DNA from: Acidobacteriota bacterium
GTDB lineage: Bacteria > Acidobacteriota > Terriglobia > Terriglobales > Acidobacteriaceae
Assembly: GCA_013288805.1 (NCBI GenBank)
Contig: JABDBE010000023.1
Location: 1 to 40,083 of the forward strand
DNA length: 40,083 nucleotides
Direction: 5' to 3'
The notes beneath the pieces are model-generated. The model was given only the letters and a program-made list of their open reading frames with translations, was not told the DNA's origin and made no database searches. Within the stretch, counting starts at the first letter, position 1. Each line of letters begins with the position of its first letter. Both the position numbers and the translations under genes were made by a program. This document shows, in pieces, positions 17,362 through 25,297 of this stretch.

Positions 17362-17739
17362 ATGGTTATTCAGGCAAAGGCGAAACTGGTCGCGGTTGTG
17401 GATGACGACGAGTTGATGCGCAATGCATTGCACGGCCTGTTGAAGGCAGCTGGATATTCGTCGCGAGTATTCGCCTCGGCCGAGGACTTCCTGAGTTCCG
17501 GCTTACAGCGGACCACTGCGTGTCTAATTGCGGACGTCCGCATGCCGGGAATGTCTGGCCTGGAATTGTTTGGCAAGCTGAATGACGACCATTGCGGTAT
17601 CCCAACGATCTTCATAACCGCACACGGTGGCGAAAAGATGCGAATGGAAGCTTTGAGAGCAGGCGCAGCGGAGTTCCTGACAAAACCCTTCGATAATACA
17701 GTCCTGCTCCAGCATGTTCGCGCCGCCCTGGAGACTTGA
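17362..17739 (+). CDS. Stand-alone receiver-domain response regulator
   Basis: A 125-residue protein consisting only of a receiver. The acidic pocket is VVDDDE, the phosphoacceptor D58 (CLIADVRMPG), with T in IFITAHGG and K in FLTKPF. All key residues are kept, so it should be phosphorylated. It has no output domain; the next gene is a sigma-54 activator that lacks a receiver, and the two frames meet at the stop. It could act on that activator in trans, or be the severed half of an NtrC-like protein. The receiver resembles FixJ-type receivers more than NtrC-type ones, which argues against simple splitting. Confidence 0.9.
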   Translation: MVIQAKAKLVAVVDDDELMRNALHGLLKAAGYSSRVFASAEDFLSSGLQRTTACLIADVRMPGMSGLELFGKLNDDHCGIPTIFITAHGGEKMRMEALRAGAAEFLTKPFDNTVLLQHVRAALET

Positions 17740-17780
17740 GCTCGTTAACTGATGTGCACGGGTGCCCAAGAGGTTTAGCT

Positions 17781-18821
17781 GTGGGAACTTCGCAACAACT
17801 CGGGTCAGGCAATCAGGATTGGAAGGAACGCAGCTTCGAGCGGATTATAGGGCGCAGTTCTGCTCTGGAAGCAGTACTCGAAGAGGTCGAGCGCGTAGCG
17901 CCAGCGGACTCGACCGTCTTGATCCAGGGAGAAACAGGCACCGGCAAAGAGCTGATCGCGCATGCGATTCACAACCTCAGCTCGCGGTCCGGACGGGCGT
18001 TTGTGAGAGTGAATTGCGCGGCCATCCCGCTGGATCTTTTGGAAAGCGAGCTTTTTGGCCATGAGAAAGGCGCGTTTACAGGGGCCATTGCACAGAAGAT
18101 CGGCCGTTTCGAAGTGGCCGACAAAGGCACACTTTTTCTGGACGAGGTAGGTGATATTCCACCCGCGCTGCAGCCCAAGCTGCTCCGCGTCTTGCAGGAA
18201 CAGGAGTTTGAGCGTTTGGGGAGTACTCGGACTCACCAAGTCGACGTTCGGCTGGTGGCTGCTACGCATCGTGATTTAACCGATATGGTGAGGCGGGGAG
18301 AATTTCGCAACGATCTCTACTTCCGGCTAAATGTGTTCCCCGTCCTGGTGCCACCGTTGCGAGAGCGCCGCGAGGACATTCCCGAACTGGTGATGCATTT
18401 TGTAGAAAAGATTGGACGCCGCGTCGGTAAGAAAATCACGCGCATCCCTCCGGCCACGATGTCAGCCCTGACCTCCTACGAGTGGCCGGGAAATATCCGC
18501 GAACTGCAGAACTTGCTTGAACGAGCGGTGATCCTTGCAAATGATGGCGTGCTTCCGAATCCTTTGCAATCAGGCGGAAGAAAAAGTTTTATAACCCCAC
18601 TGGTTCCAAATACCCTGAGCGATGCGGAGCGCGCTGTGATTCTACAGACGCTCGACGAAGTCGGTTGGGTAGTGGGCGGCCCAAAAGGTGCTGCGGTTAA
18701 ACTTGGCGTGAGGCGCACTACGCTCATCCACAAAATGAAGAGACTGGGGATTTGCAAGCCTCGTCCGCACAGCAGCCAAAATGTTGTAGACCCAACACTA
18801 CAGCAGCCGGATTCCCCATAG
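17781..18821 (+). CDS. NtrC-type sigma-54 activator lacking a receiver
   Basis: About 346 residues from the GTG at 17781, chosen for AGAGG upstream; a TTG at 17736 overlapping the previous stop is an alternative. It has a sigma-54 activator AAA+ domain: Walker A GETGTGKE (50-57), the sigma-54 contact loop GAFTGA (97-102), Walker B LFLDEVGD (118-125) and the arginine-finger region FRNDLYFRLNVFPV. A Fis-type helix-turn-helix closes the protein (AAVKLGVRRTTLIHKMKRLG). The N-terminal regulatory domain is absent, so activity may depend on the upstream receiver or on expression level. Known family role: ATP-driven opening of sigma-54 promoters. Its targets are not visible here. Confidence 0.92.
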   Translation: MGTSQQLGSGNQDWKERSFERIIGRSSALEAVLEEVERVAPADSTVLIQGETGTGKELIAHAIHNLSSRSGRAFVRVNCAAIPLDLLESELFGHEKGAFTGAIAQKIGRFEVADKGTLFLDEVGDIPPALQPKLLRVLQEQEFERLGSTRTHQVDVRLVAATHRDLTDMVRRGEFRNDLYFRLNVFPVLVPPLRERREDIPELVMHFVEKIGRRVGKKITRIPPATMSALTSYEWPGNIRELQNLLERAVILANDGVLPNPLQSGGRKSFITPLVPNTLSDAERAVILQTLDEVGWVVGGPKGAAVKLGVRRTTLIHKMKRLGICKPRPHSSQNVVDPTLQQPDSP

Positions 18822-18853
18822 GCCTTGAGCGAGATTCGCTTTCTAGTCTGCCC

Positions 18854-19501
18854 TTACCTTCTGGGCATACTTGGCGATGCCGCGAAGGTGTCGGGTGCTC
18901 GAGTTCGCGCTTCGAGCGCATGGCGCATTGCGTCTTTGAGCTTTGCTCGTGCCCGCGCCAACTGAACCTTCACGGTTCCGCTCGGTATTCCCAGAATGTG
19001 GGCGGTTTCGCTGATCGAGAGACCGTCCATATCGCGCAGCTGAAATGTTCTTCGCAAAGTAGGCGAGAGCTGTGCCGCGAACGTTCGCACGCGTGCGTTG
19101 AGTTCAGAATTCCGGCACTCATCTTCAGGATTGAGCCCAACATTCGCCAATCGTTCCAAGACGGAATACCCTTGTTCCTCACCTGTCCGCTCATCAAGAG
19201 CGACGTGAATCTGGCGCGGCCGCTTGCGCAATTGCATCCGCGCACAATTGCGCACAATGGTGGTTAGCCATGTGGACATTTGCGACTGTCCCCTGAATTG
19301 GTCCAAGTGCTTGTAAGCCGCAAGAAGCGCATCCTGTACCGCATCCTCAGCATCGGCTGCGTTGCCCAGAAGTCGATAAGCTATCTTGTAAAAAGACGGT
19401 AACCGGCGTGACAGAATGTTCTGCAGTTCGTGAGCTGCGCTTCCGTAGTTGGGCACGTTGAGGCGCTGGTCACTTCCGACCTGCATCTCTGCGTCTTGCA
19501 T
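18854..19501 (-). CDS. ECF-type RNA polymerase sigma factor
   Basis: A 215-residue sigma factor from the ATG at 19501, preceded by AAGGAG. Region 2 is at about residues 30-100 (FYKIAYRLLGNAADAEDAVQ, then STWLTTIVRNCARMQLRKR). Region 4 is at about 145-195 (LSPTLRRTFQLRDMDGLSIS, then GIPSGTVKVQLARARAKLK). The frame stays open to 19708 but that extension is not family-like. No anti-sigma gene is adjacent. It is convergent with the NtrC-type gene, 32 bp apart. Confidence 0.9.
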   Translation of the reverse strand: MQDAEMQVGSDQRLNVPNYGSAAHELQNILSRRLPSFYKIAYRLLGNAADAEDAVQDALLAAYKHLDQFRGQSQMSTWLTTIVRNCARMQLRKRPRQIHVALDERTGEEQGYSVLERLANVGLNPEDECRNSELNARVRTFAAQLSPTLRRTFQLRDMDGLSISETAHILGIPSGTVKVQLARARAKLKDAMRHALEARTRAPDTFAASPSMPRR

Positions 19502-19805
19502 ATCGTCGTTTTCTCCTTGCACAACAACAAGAGGCACGTCGCCTTCCAATCGATCAGCAATGGCCTGGTAACGTTTTTGCGGGCTTGTGGGAATCTGAGT
19601 AGTCGAAGCGGGCTTGTGAGGATGAGGTAGGAGGCCCTCTATGGACAACTGGCGGCATTTCGACTGATTTGGAACGACACGTGATGCCGCCCAGCCTCGG
19701 CATATCAACAGACTGGTCCTGATCTTCGCGAGTTCATTGGGGGGGAGGGTACGCGAGCATACGACACTCGCGCCGTCGATTTGCTGTCTTACGGTCTAGT
19801 CGCAG
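19502..19805. other. Intergenic region upstream of the ECF sigma gene
   Basis: Contains only the upstream extension of the sigma-factor frame and the end of the next minus-strand gene. No hairpin with a T-run or clear promoter was found. Confidence 0.35.
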
Positions 19806-20195
19806 TTACTTATCGGAGATGAGGGGTTCAGTACATTCCTTTGAAATAGTCTTAATTGAACTTGCCGTTAGCGTCAGCGACGAAGGAGCGCCTCCTGTCG
19901 CCAAGGCGTCAGAGCTTGTGCTCAGTGAAGGCGATGTCTTCCCAGTTACTTCTACTCGTTGCCCCAGGTAGCGGCTGAGTCTCATTTTGCCGGTCGAATG
20001 AAGTTCATACGTGATCCCTGGGTCTTGCTTCACGAGAATGAAGTCGCCGTTGAACGTGCTCACACAACCCCGTACCGTCATTTGTTCTCTGGCATGCCTC
20101 GAGTTGTCAGTAGTCGCTGCATTGGGCATATTGTTGTTTTGCGCCAGAACGACGGTGGCCGAGATTACTAGAACAAGCAGCATTATCTGTTTCAT
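19806..20195 (-). CDS. Secreted DUF5818-like protein
   Basis: A 129-residue protein with a signal peptide (MKQIMLLVLVISATVVLAQ). The core TVRGCVSTFNGDFILVKQD, then YELHSTGKMRLSRYLGQRVE and VTGK matches the small OB-fold-like pattern I associate with DUF5818 proteins of acidobacteria. AGAGGA precedes the ATG. Function unknown; presumably periplasmic. Confidence 0.8.
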   Translation of the reverse strand: MKQIMLLVLVISATVVLAQNNNMPNAATTDNSRHAREQMTVRGCVSTFNGDFILVKQDPGITYELHSTGKMRLSRYLGQRVEVTGKTSPSLSTSSDALATGGAPSSLTLTASSIKTISKECTEPLISDK

Positions 20196-20217
20196 AAGAT
20201 CCTCTTCTCTCCACCAA

Positions 20218-20436
20218 TTAACCTACGCTGATCGCTCTCTGCGATCTCCCGTCGAATCGAACCGACCGGTCCCGCTCCTCCCATACTCGACGCCAGTCCA
20301 TCTGGCATACGCCTTGGCACTTGAACTCTTTCCCTCGGCCTCCCATTCTTCCCCCACATTCAGGGCACACCCAATTCAGAATGCCGGAGACCACATCTGA
20401 AGTCGTTTTAAAGCCACTTAATCTGATAAACCCCAT
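20218..20436 (-). CDS. Small zinc-ribbon protein
   Basis: About 72 residues from the ATG at 20436 (GAGG upstream); an ATG at 20454 in frame is possible. The core CPECGGRMGGRGKEFKCQGV has CPxCG and a second cysteine pair (FKCQGVCQMDW), a plausible four-Cys zinc ribbon. The C-terminus is basic (RRVWEERDRSVRFDGRSQR). It ends 22 bp before the DUF5818-like gene on the same strand. No known family. Confidence 0.5.
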   Translation of the reverse strand: MGFIRLSGFKTTSDVVSGILNWVCPECGGRMGGRGKEFKCQGVCQMDWRRVWEERDRSVRFDGRSQRAISVG

Positions 20437-20527
20437 AGATACCTCACTCATCACATCGAATGATCAGCCTTCGATAATCCCATTTAGTAACGCAGCGCCG
20501 CGAACTTCTGTCACCTTCCGTATCCAC

Positions 20528-20560
20528 AAAAATGCATCGCAACAGTGCCGATGCATTTTT
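20528..20560. terminator. Bidirectional terminator-like hairpin
   Basis: AAAAATGCATCG (20528-20539) and CGATGCATTTTT (20549-20560) are perfect complements with a 9-base loop. The arms end in A5 and T5, so either strand would show a stem followed by U. It lies upstream of the zinc-ribbon gene, not between convergent genes, so what it would terminate is unclear. Confidence 0.6.
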
Positions 20561-20684
20561 CATTCCAAAATACGAGAAGAGATGTTTTGAGACTTTATTC
20601 GAAAGACAGAAAGGTTTTGCCGCAATAATGTAACTGAGCTGTAAGACACAGCATCAAAGCGCCGTGTGGCAATTCGCCAAAAGC

Positions 20685-20745
20685 GGCAGTCGCCTTCGCA
20701 GTCCCGCCTCCATAGAAACGTCAGTCCACTGCGAAGGCGTCTGCC
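20685..20745. repeat. Inverted repeat with 18-bp arms
   Basis: Arms 20685-20702 and 20728-20745 match at 17 of 18 positions around a 25-base loop; the core is CGCCTTCGCAGT/ACTGCGAAGGCG. No T-run follows. It could be a REP-like element, a small-RNA structure or a protein-binding site. Confidence 0.7.
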
Positions 20746-21121
20746 CTCTTCGCTTCTCGAGCGGAGATCGCGTCCGCGAGCCGTGGCGGTATAGAGGATT
20801 CACGAAAAGCAAAAGCCAGTTCGCAATCAGTCCGCCTCACCACGTGTGAGCGAGTCGCCGAGTCGAAATGCCGACAGCTGTTAATCGGAGGACTTATAGC
20901 CTGCTCGTAAACACCCGATCATCACCAGGCTGAAAATACGTGGCTAACCGGTATGCCGTTTGGTTGGGAGCGCTGTACCTCTTGTTTCTTGCACCAAAAG
21001 AGAAACGACCATGCGAGAGACGGATGCACACCTCAGACGAGAACCTCGACAGACGAGATATGTTGGAATCCGGCTTGCAATGACTCGGTGTACGTGTCCT
21101 TGGTGGGGATGGTGGACTCCG

Positions 21122-21562
21122 ATGACTGTCGTGACCGGGTTGGTTAACTTGCCTATAGCACAATACGCAGTGATCGAGGCTCGCCGCACAGAAAGTCTTT
21201 CGGAACGCTTCGTGATTGCCTATTCTGACGAGGAATCGCTTCGAGATCTCATCGCGGGGCCCAGCATCGTCGGGTGCGGCTTCGCCTCTCGTGAAGAGGC
21301 TCAAGCGAAGATCGACGCTGACTTCTGGACGCGCGCCGCTTGGAAGGGAACCTCGAGGGGAGCCGCAATCGAGGCAGCGAAGAAATCTCAGTTCGGAGTT
21401 CTATCGGCAAAGCGGCGCTTAGGAGCCGCGTTCGACCTGACGCAGACCCGGAGAACCGTTCGTGACTTTTTCCAGGCGGCTGTTGCCGCGTGCGTTCTCG
21501 TCTTCTATTCCAGAAATGCTGTATCCACGTTACTTCGGCTATTTATCGGAGGTTCATTATAG
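21122..21562 (+). CDS. Hypothetical protein with C-terminal hydrophobic segment
   Basis: A 146-residue frame with protein-like composition, especially ERFVIAYSDEESLRDLIAGP and SREEAQAKIDADFW. The C-terminus has one hydrophobic stretch (FFQAAVAACVLVFY) that could span the membrane. The ATG at 21122 is chosen because the sequence before it, in the frame open from 20960, is Trp/Pro-rich and not protein-like. Function unknown, and I cannot name a family. Confidence 0.5.
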   Translation: MTVVTGLVNLPIAQYAVIEARRTESLSERFVIAYSDEESLRDLIAGPSIVGCGFASREEAQAKIDADFWTRAAWKGTSRGAAIEAAKKSQFGVLSAKRRLGAAFDLTQTRRTVRDFFQAAVAACVLVFYSRNAVSTLLRLFIGGSL

Positions 21563-22014
21563 TTCAGCGATGCATTGCTTATTACCCGGCTAGCTGTGCA
21601 ACGGGTGACGTGGGTTACATGCAGCAAACGCTGGCCTACTATATCCAGAACCCTGGGACGGAGGATCTGCGGTTCCAGGAGATGTTCAAAGCCAGCCGCT
21701 GTGAACATCTGTCGCTCTCAGAATAGTTGTGGCACACTCTGGCGGAACGAGTGATGGCGTGCCTCAATATCGATAAAGCGACATGGAACGCAATCCCAAA
21801 GGAGAAGACGGTCATTATGCCGCGCTAGTGGGGTTAACCGCGTCCGCCTTCAGACATGCGAGAAGCCCTTTGGCACAATCAACCGTGCGATGTCTAGTTC
21901 GTGTTTACCTCAGCGTACGGGACTCTCGGAATTCCGTCGTGTTACAGCTCTTGCAATGCGATTTACGCGTTCGTAAGAGTTCGTCATCAGTTTCTCCTAA
22001 GGAGGCTAGACACC
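21563..22014. other. Intergenic region upstream of the LysR gene
   Basis: A short frame ending at 21726 (MQQTLAYYIQNPGTEDLRFQ and on) looks somewhat protein-like but has no ribosome site and is only about 35 codons. Otherwise nothing is recognisable. Confidence 0.35.
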
Positions 22015-22959
22015 TTGATAGAAAACTTTCGAGTCCGTGTATTTCGAACAGTGGCGCATCATTTGAACTTTAGTCGTGCGGCAGAAGAACTATTTCTAAC
22101 GCAGCCGGCGGTCACGCAACAAGTAAAGGCACTCGAAGACGAAATCGGGTTTCCTTTGTTTGATCGCAGCGGTGGACGTATCACCCTAACCGCTGGGGGC
22201 AAGGTGTTGCTGCCGTTTGCCGATAAGATGAAAGAGCTTTCCGCTCAAGCCTTTTCCGCTGTTGCTGAAGCCTCTGGGCAGCAGGCGGGCGAGTTGGCAA
22301 TCGGCGCTTCCCAGACCATTGGGCAATACCTACTTCCAAACTTCGTTGCTGGCTTTGTCAAGGCTTATCCACGCATTCGGGTTATCGTCCGCAGCGGCAA
22401 CACCGAGGCTATGCTAGATGCACTTCTGGCACATGAGGTACATCTCGCGCTAATCGAGGGGCTGAATCAGCGCAAGGATCTTAACATCGAACCATTCCTG
22501 CAGGACCATATGGTGCTTGTTGTTCCCCCGAGCCATGAATGGGCAGAGCAAGAGGTTGAGGTCGATGGCTTGAAACAACAACCGCTTTTGATGCGGGAAT
22601 TTGGTTCTGGCTCCCGACGCGTGGTTGAAAAGGCGATCGTCGCTGCGGGGCTGCAAAAAAAAGATCTGAAGATCCAAATGGAACTCGATTCTACAGAGGG
22701 ATTGCTAAGCGCGGTTGAGGCGGGTCTTGGGGTCACCTTTGTTTCGCGGTGGGCTGTACGTAATCAACTGTCGCTGGGGACGCTAAAGATTGCACGCCTT
22801 CGAGGCCTGAAGCTTTCAAGACAATTCTCAATCGCCTATCCCGCCGGACCTGCACCCACGGGTAACGCGGGAGCATTTCACAGATTCCTGCTGTCTCAAT
22901 CGAGCGATCTTGCACCTCGTCCGACAGGAAAGCTGCCTAATGTTCGCACGGTCGTCTAG
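22015..22959 (+). CDS. LysR-family transcriptional regulator
   Basis: About 314 residues from the TTG at 22015, which follows AAGGAGG at ten bases; upstream residues in the open frame are not LysR-like. The N-terminal helix-turn-helix is FRTVAHHLNFSRAAEELFLT, then QPAVTQQVKALEDEIGFPLF. The effector domain (residues 90-295) begins GELAIGASQTIGQYLLPNFV and contains the AVEAGLGVTFVSRWAV motif near the end. The pattern is close to the CysB/CysL-like branch, but the ligand is not predictable. No divergent target gene is adjacent. Confidence 0.9.
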   Translation: MIENFRVRVFRTVAHHLNFSRAAEELFLTQPAVTQQVKALEDEIGFPLFDRSGGRITLTAGGKVLLPFADKMKELSAQAFSAVAEASGQQAGELAIGASQTIGQYLLPNFVAGFVKAYPRIRVIVRSGNTEAMLDALLAHEVHLALIEGLNQRKDLNIEPFLQDHMVLVVPPSHEWAEQEVEVDGLKQQPLLMREFGSGSRRVVEKAIVAAGLQKKDLKIQMELDSTEGLLSAVEAGLGVTFVSRWAVRNQLSLGTLKIARLRGLKLSRQFSIAYPAGPAPTGNAGAFHRFLLSQSSDLAPRPTGKLPNVRTVV

Positions 22960-23181
22960 TTGTGTTCCGTGTAACAGCCTTCTGCGCCTCTTACGACGAG
23001 ATAGTCGACTTCCTGGACGTGGCGTCACTTCAAGAAGAAGTAGTACCCCCGGTTACTGCTCCTCAAACCTATAAACAATTGTAATCCCCAATAAGAAGTA
23101 GTGATGTAGCGGGATAACGCTGCGCTCATCTGTATATGTATCCGGCAATGCAGCCGAGATTTGGAGGATAAAGAAGGAATT

Positions 23182-23358
23182 ATGAAAAACCTTTTTGCTC
23201 TAGTAGCTCTTGCTCTCTGCATGTCGATCCCGTCATTCGCAGGTGATGTTGTTGGCCATTCGGCTAAGGCCGTGGGCAAGGACACTTATAAAGCCGCGAA
23301 GGTCTCTGCGAAGGATGCCGGCAAGGCAGGTAAAGCGGTCGTGAAGTTACTTTTTTAG
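23182..23358 (+). CDS. Small secreted Lys/Ala-rich protein
   Basis: A 58-residue protein with a signal peptide (MKNLFALVALALCMSIPSFA). The mature 38 residues repeat a short Lys/Ala pattern (SAKAVGKDTYKAAKVSAKDA, then GKAGKAVVK), an amphipathic, strongly basic helix. GAAGGA precedes the ATG. Lies 41 bp before the next secreted-protein gene, so the two may share a transcript. Function unknown. Confidence 0.75.
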   Translation: MKNLFALVALALCMSIPSFAGDVVGHSAKAVGKDTYKAAKVSAKDAGKAGKAVVKLLF

Positions 23359-23399
23359 CGTGACGTAGAAATACCAACATGGTTTCAAGGAGATGAAAT

Positions 23400-23879
23400 A
23401 TGAAAATCAACAAAAGTTACATCGTCTTAGGTTTGATCATTGCTTTTACCATGATCTTCGAACTCGCTGCTCATGCTGACGAGTTTGACGAAGCCACCAC
23501 AATCACTTTCAGTCAACCGGTCCAGATCCCCGGAAACGTGTTACCCGCGGGAAGCTACTTGTTCGAACTTGCCGATCATGGTGCTGAACCAAATGTCGTT
23601 CAGGTCTTCAGTGCGGATCACAGCGTCCTGTACGGAACCTTTCTAACCATTGCAGCGGAGAGTCAGCAGCCGGCGGATGATACCACTGTCACATTGGCAG
23701 AGCCGGAGTCGGGAGGACCAGCTGCTCTTGTGAAATGGTTTTATCCGGGACGCGAAATCGGAAATGAATTCGTGTATTCAAAAAAGACAGAGAAGGAATT
23801 AGCACAAGGCAGCCAGCAGACAATCGTGGCCAATCAAGCATCAATGTCCAACTCCGACAGTACTGGAGCTGGAAACTGA
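23400..23879 (+). CDS. Secreted acidobacterial conserved protein
   Basis: A 159-residue protein with a signal peptide ending near ELAAHA (residue 26). The start of the mature part, ATTITFSQPVQIPGNVLPAG, then SYLFELADHG and NVVQVFSADHSVLYGTFLTI, is a pattern I recognise from many acidobacterial secreted proteins of unknown role. The middle (ALVKWFYPGREIGNEFVY) also fits. AAGGAG precedes the ATG. Confidence 0.8.
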   Translation: MKINKSYIVLGLIIAFTMIFELAAHADEFDEATTITFSQPVQIPGNVLPAGSYLFELADHGAEPNVVQVFSADHSVLYGTFLTIAAESQQPADDTTVTLAEPESGGPAALVKWFYPGREIGNEFVYSKKTEKELAQGSQQTIVANQASMSNSDSTGAGN

Positions 23880-23887
23880 GCAGGAGC

Positions 23888-23945
23888 CTGGCATTCGCTC
23901 GCTTTAGCGCGATTCGAATATAGCGTGCAAGCGAGGGAATGTCAG
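23888..23945. repeat. Inverted repeat between secreted gene and XRE gene
   Basis: CTGGCATTCGCTCGC (23888-23902) and GCGAGGGAATGTCAG (23931-23945) pair at 13 of 15 positions around a 28-base loop. It starts 9 bp after the stop of the secreted protein and ends 32 bp before the XRE start. Without a T-run it is more likely an operator or mRNA structure than a standard terminator. Confidence 0.55.
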
Positions 23946-23977
23946 GCGAATTGCAAGAAAGTTGGGAAGGAGATCTT

Positions 23978-24775
23978 ATGATTTCGCCGGGTCCGAATCT
24001 GCGCACGTTACGCGAGAAACTGGGCCTAACGCCAGGCGATGTTGAAACCGCAACTGAGCGCCTTACTCGCAAACACAATAATGAGGACTACCTGATCACG
24101 GCAGGGCGGCTCTCCGATATCGAAACCAAAGGGGTTATCCCCAGCGTCCACCGCCTCTACTCGTTGGCAATCATCTACCGTCGTGAGTTTGGCGAAATGC
24201 TGAGCTGGTATGGAGTCGATCTCAATCAGACCGCTTCCGACCTCGAAGAGTTTGTGCCACCGCGGACCCATTTTTCTCACGCCCTTCCAAACACCGCGAA
24301 GATAGAGAAGCCGATTCGAATTGATCCCGATTTTGATCCGCGCACAACATTAAATTTCGCGCCCATGATCCGGCAGTGGGGCGCCGTCCCAGTGGCGTAT
24401 CTGCAGCAGTTATCGAAGAAAGATTACAGCTATGGGTACATTGGCAGCGAAGATCTGACGATGCATCCCATCCTGCCGCCAGGCAGCTTCATCCAGGTGG
24501 ACGAATCTCGGAACAAAGTGCTCAAAGGAGGCTGGCGTTCGGAGTATGAGCGGCCAATCTACTTTGTTGAGACTCGGGAAGGTTATACCTGCTCCTGGTG
24601 TACAACGTCGCGTGAGGAACTCATTCTTCTGCCGCACCCGCTATCGCCAGCGCTGCCAACGGTTCTTCCTGCACAAGAGACGGAGGTCATTGGGCAAGTT
24701 ATTGGGGTGGCTATGAGAGTCGGGGAATTACAAAAAGAGGAAAACAATGCTGAGGATCACGAGAATCGACAATGA
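23978..24775 (+). CDS. XRE-type regulator with degenerate S24-like domain
   Basis: A 265-residue protein from the ATG at 23978 (AAGGAG upstream). Residues 5-80 form a Cro/CI-like helix-turn-helix (NLRTLREKLGLTPGDVETAT, SDIETKGVIPSVHRLYSLA). The C-terminal half contains GSEDLTMHPILPPGSFIQVD (156-175), which resembles the S24 (LexA/CI) motif around the catalytic serine, but the serine position is threonine here. It is therefore probably not self-cleaving. The next ORF starts inside its 3' end. Target unknown. Confidence 0.75.
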   Translation: MISPGPNLRTLREKLGLTPGDVETATERLTRKHNNEDYLITAGRLSDIETKGVIPSVHRLYSLAIIYRREFGEMLSWYGVDLNQTASDLEEFVPPRTHFSHALPNTAKIEKPIRIDPDFDPRTTLNFAPMIRQWGAVPVAYLQQLSKKDYSYGYIGSEDLTMHPILPPGSFIQVDESRNKVLKGGWRSEYERPIYFVETREGYTCSWCTTSREELILLPHPLSPALPTVLPAQETEVIGQVIGVAMRVGELQKEENNAEDHENRQ

Positions 24776-24950
24776 GGCCGAGCACAGACTGATCCTCGAG
24801 GGACGGCCTACGACAGAGGAAGCCGAAAAATGTCTGCAGAAGTATCCGGCAATGCGGTCGGACTTGCAGCAGAGCGGAGAAAAACCATGGAGCACCAACG
24901 CACTATCCTCTATATATTCGATCGATCGAACCGAAGCAATTCGGTTCTAG
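24747..24950 (+). pseudogene. Short ORF resembling the start of a STAS-like protein, probably truncated
   Basis: A 67-codon frame beginning MLRITRIDNEAEHRLILEGR, which looks like the first strands of small STAS-like proteins often found near regulators in acidobacteria. After residue 20 the resemblance ends, and the frame runs over the start of the next gene. It overlaps the XRE gene by 29 bp and has GAGG upstream. It may be a remnant or a short real gene. Confidence 0.35.
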
Positions 24951-25234
24951 CTGCCATCAAGGAAACGGGGTGTGAGGTCGTCAGTACCGATGAACCTACA
25001 CAAGGAGTCGCCCTCTTATACATCCTGGGTCAAGTAAGTGCCGTCGTGCTGGATGGCCAGGTGAAGAAACATGCTAACTTTGACGTGGCGGAGAGCTTAA
25101 GGAAAATTTGCCCAAGGGTTACCGTAGTAGTGAAGTGCTGTGACCAGATTCACGGCGCACTCTCATCGACAGAAAGTTGCGTCAGCACAGATCAACTCCC
25201 GGCGGTGTTGCAACATCTATTGAACGAAGTCTAA
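24887..25234 (+). CDS. Degenerate receiver-like protein
   Basis: About 115 residues from the ATG at 24887 (GGAG upstream). The pattern RTILYIFDRSNRSNSVLAAI, then VSAVVLDGQVKKH follows a receiver fold, with an Asp at the phosphoacceptor place. The first acidic pocket keeps only one Asp, and the conserved Thr and Lys are missing. Phosphorylation is doubtful. It may be a protein-interaction module working with the XRE gene just upstream. Confidence 0.6.
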   Translation: MEHQRTILYIFDRSNRSNSVLAAIKETGCEVVSTDEPTQGVALLYILGQVSAVVLDGQVKKHANFDVAESLRKICPRVTVVVKCCDQIHGALSSTESCVSTDQLPAVLQHLLNEV

Positions 25235-25297
25235 GTTTGGAAGCCATCCGGCTGTCCAGGTGACCTACCTCCCGAAACTAGATCATCTAAGAAAACC

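Larger units (their letters stand above)
20437..21121. other. Gene-poor region with two large inverted repeats
   Basis: No convincing protein frame. It holds a terminator-like 12-bp stem (20528-20560) and an 18-bp-arm inverted repeat (20685-20745), listed separately. It may encode a small RNA. Confidence 0.45.
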
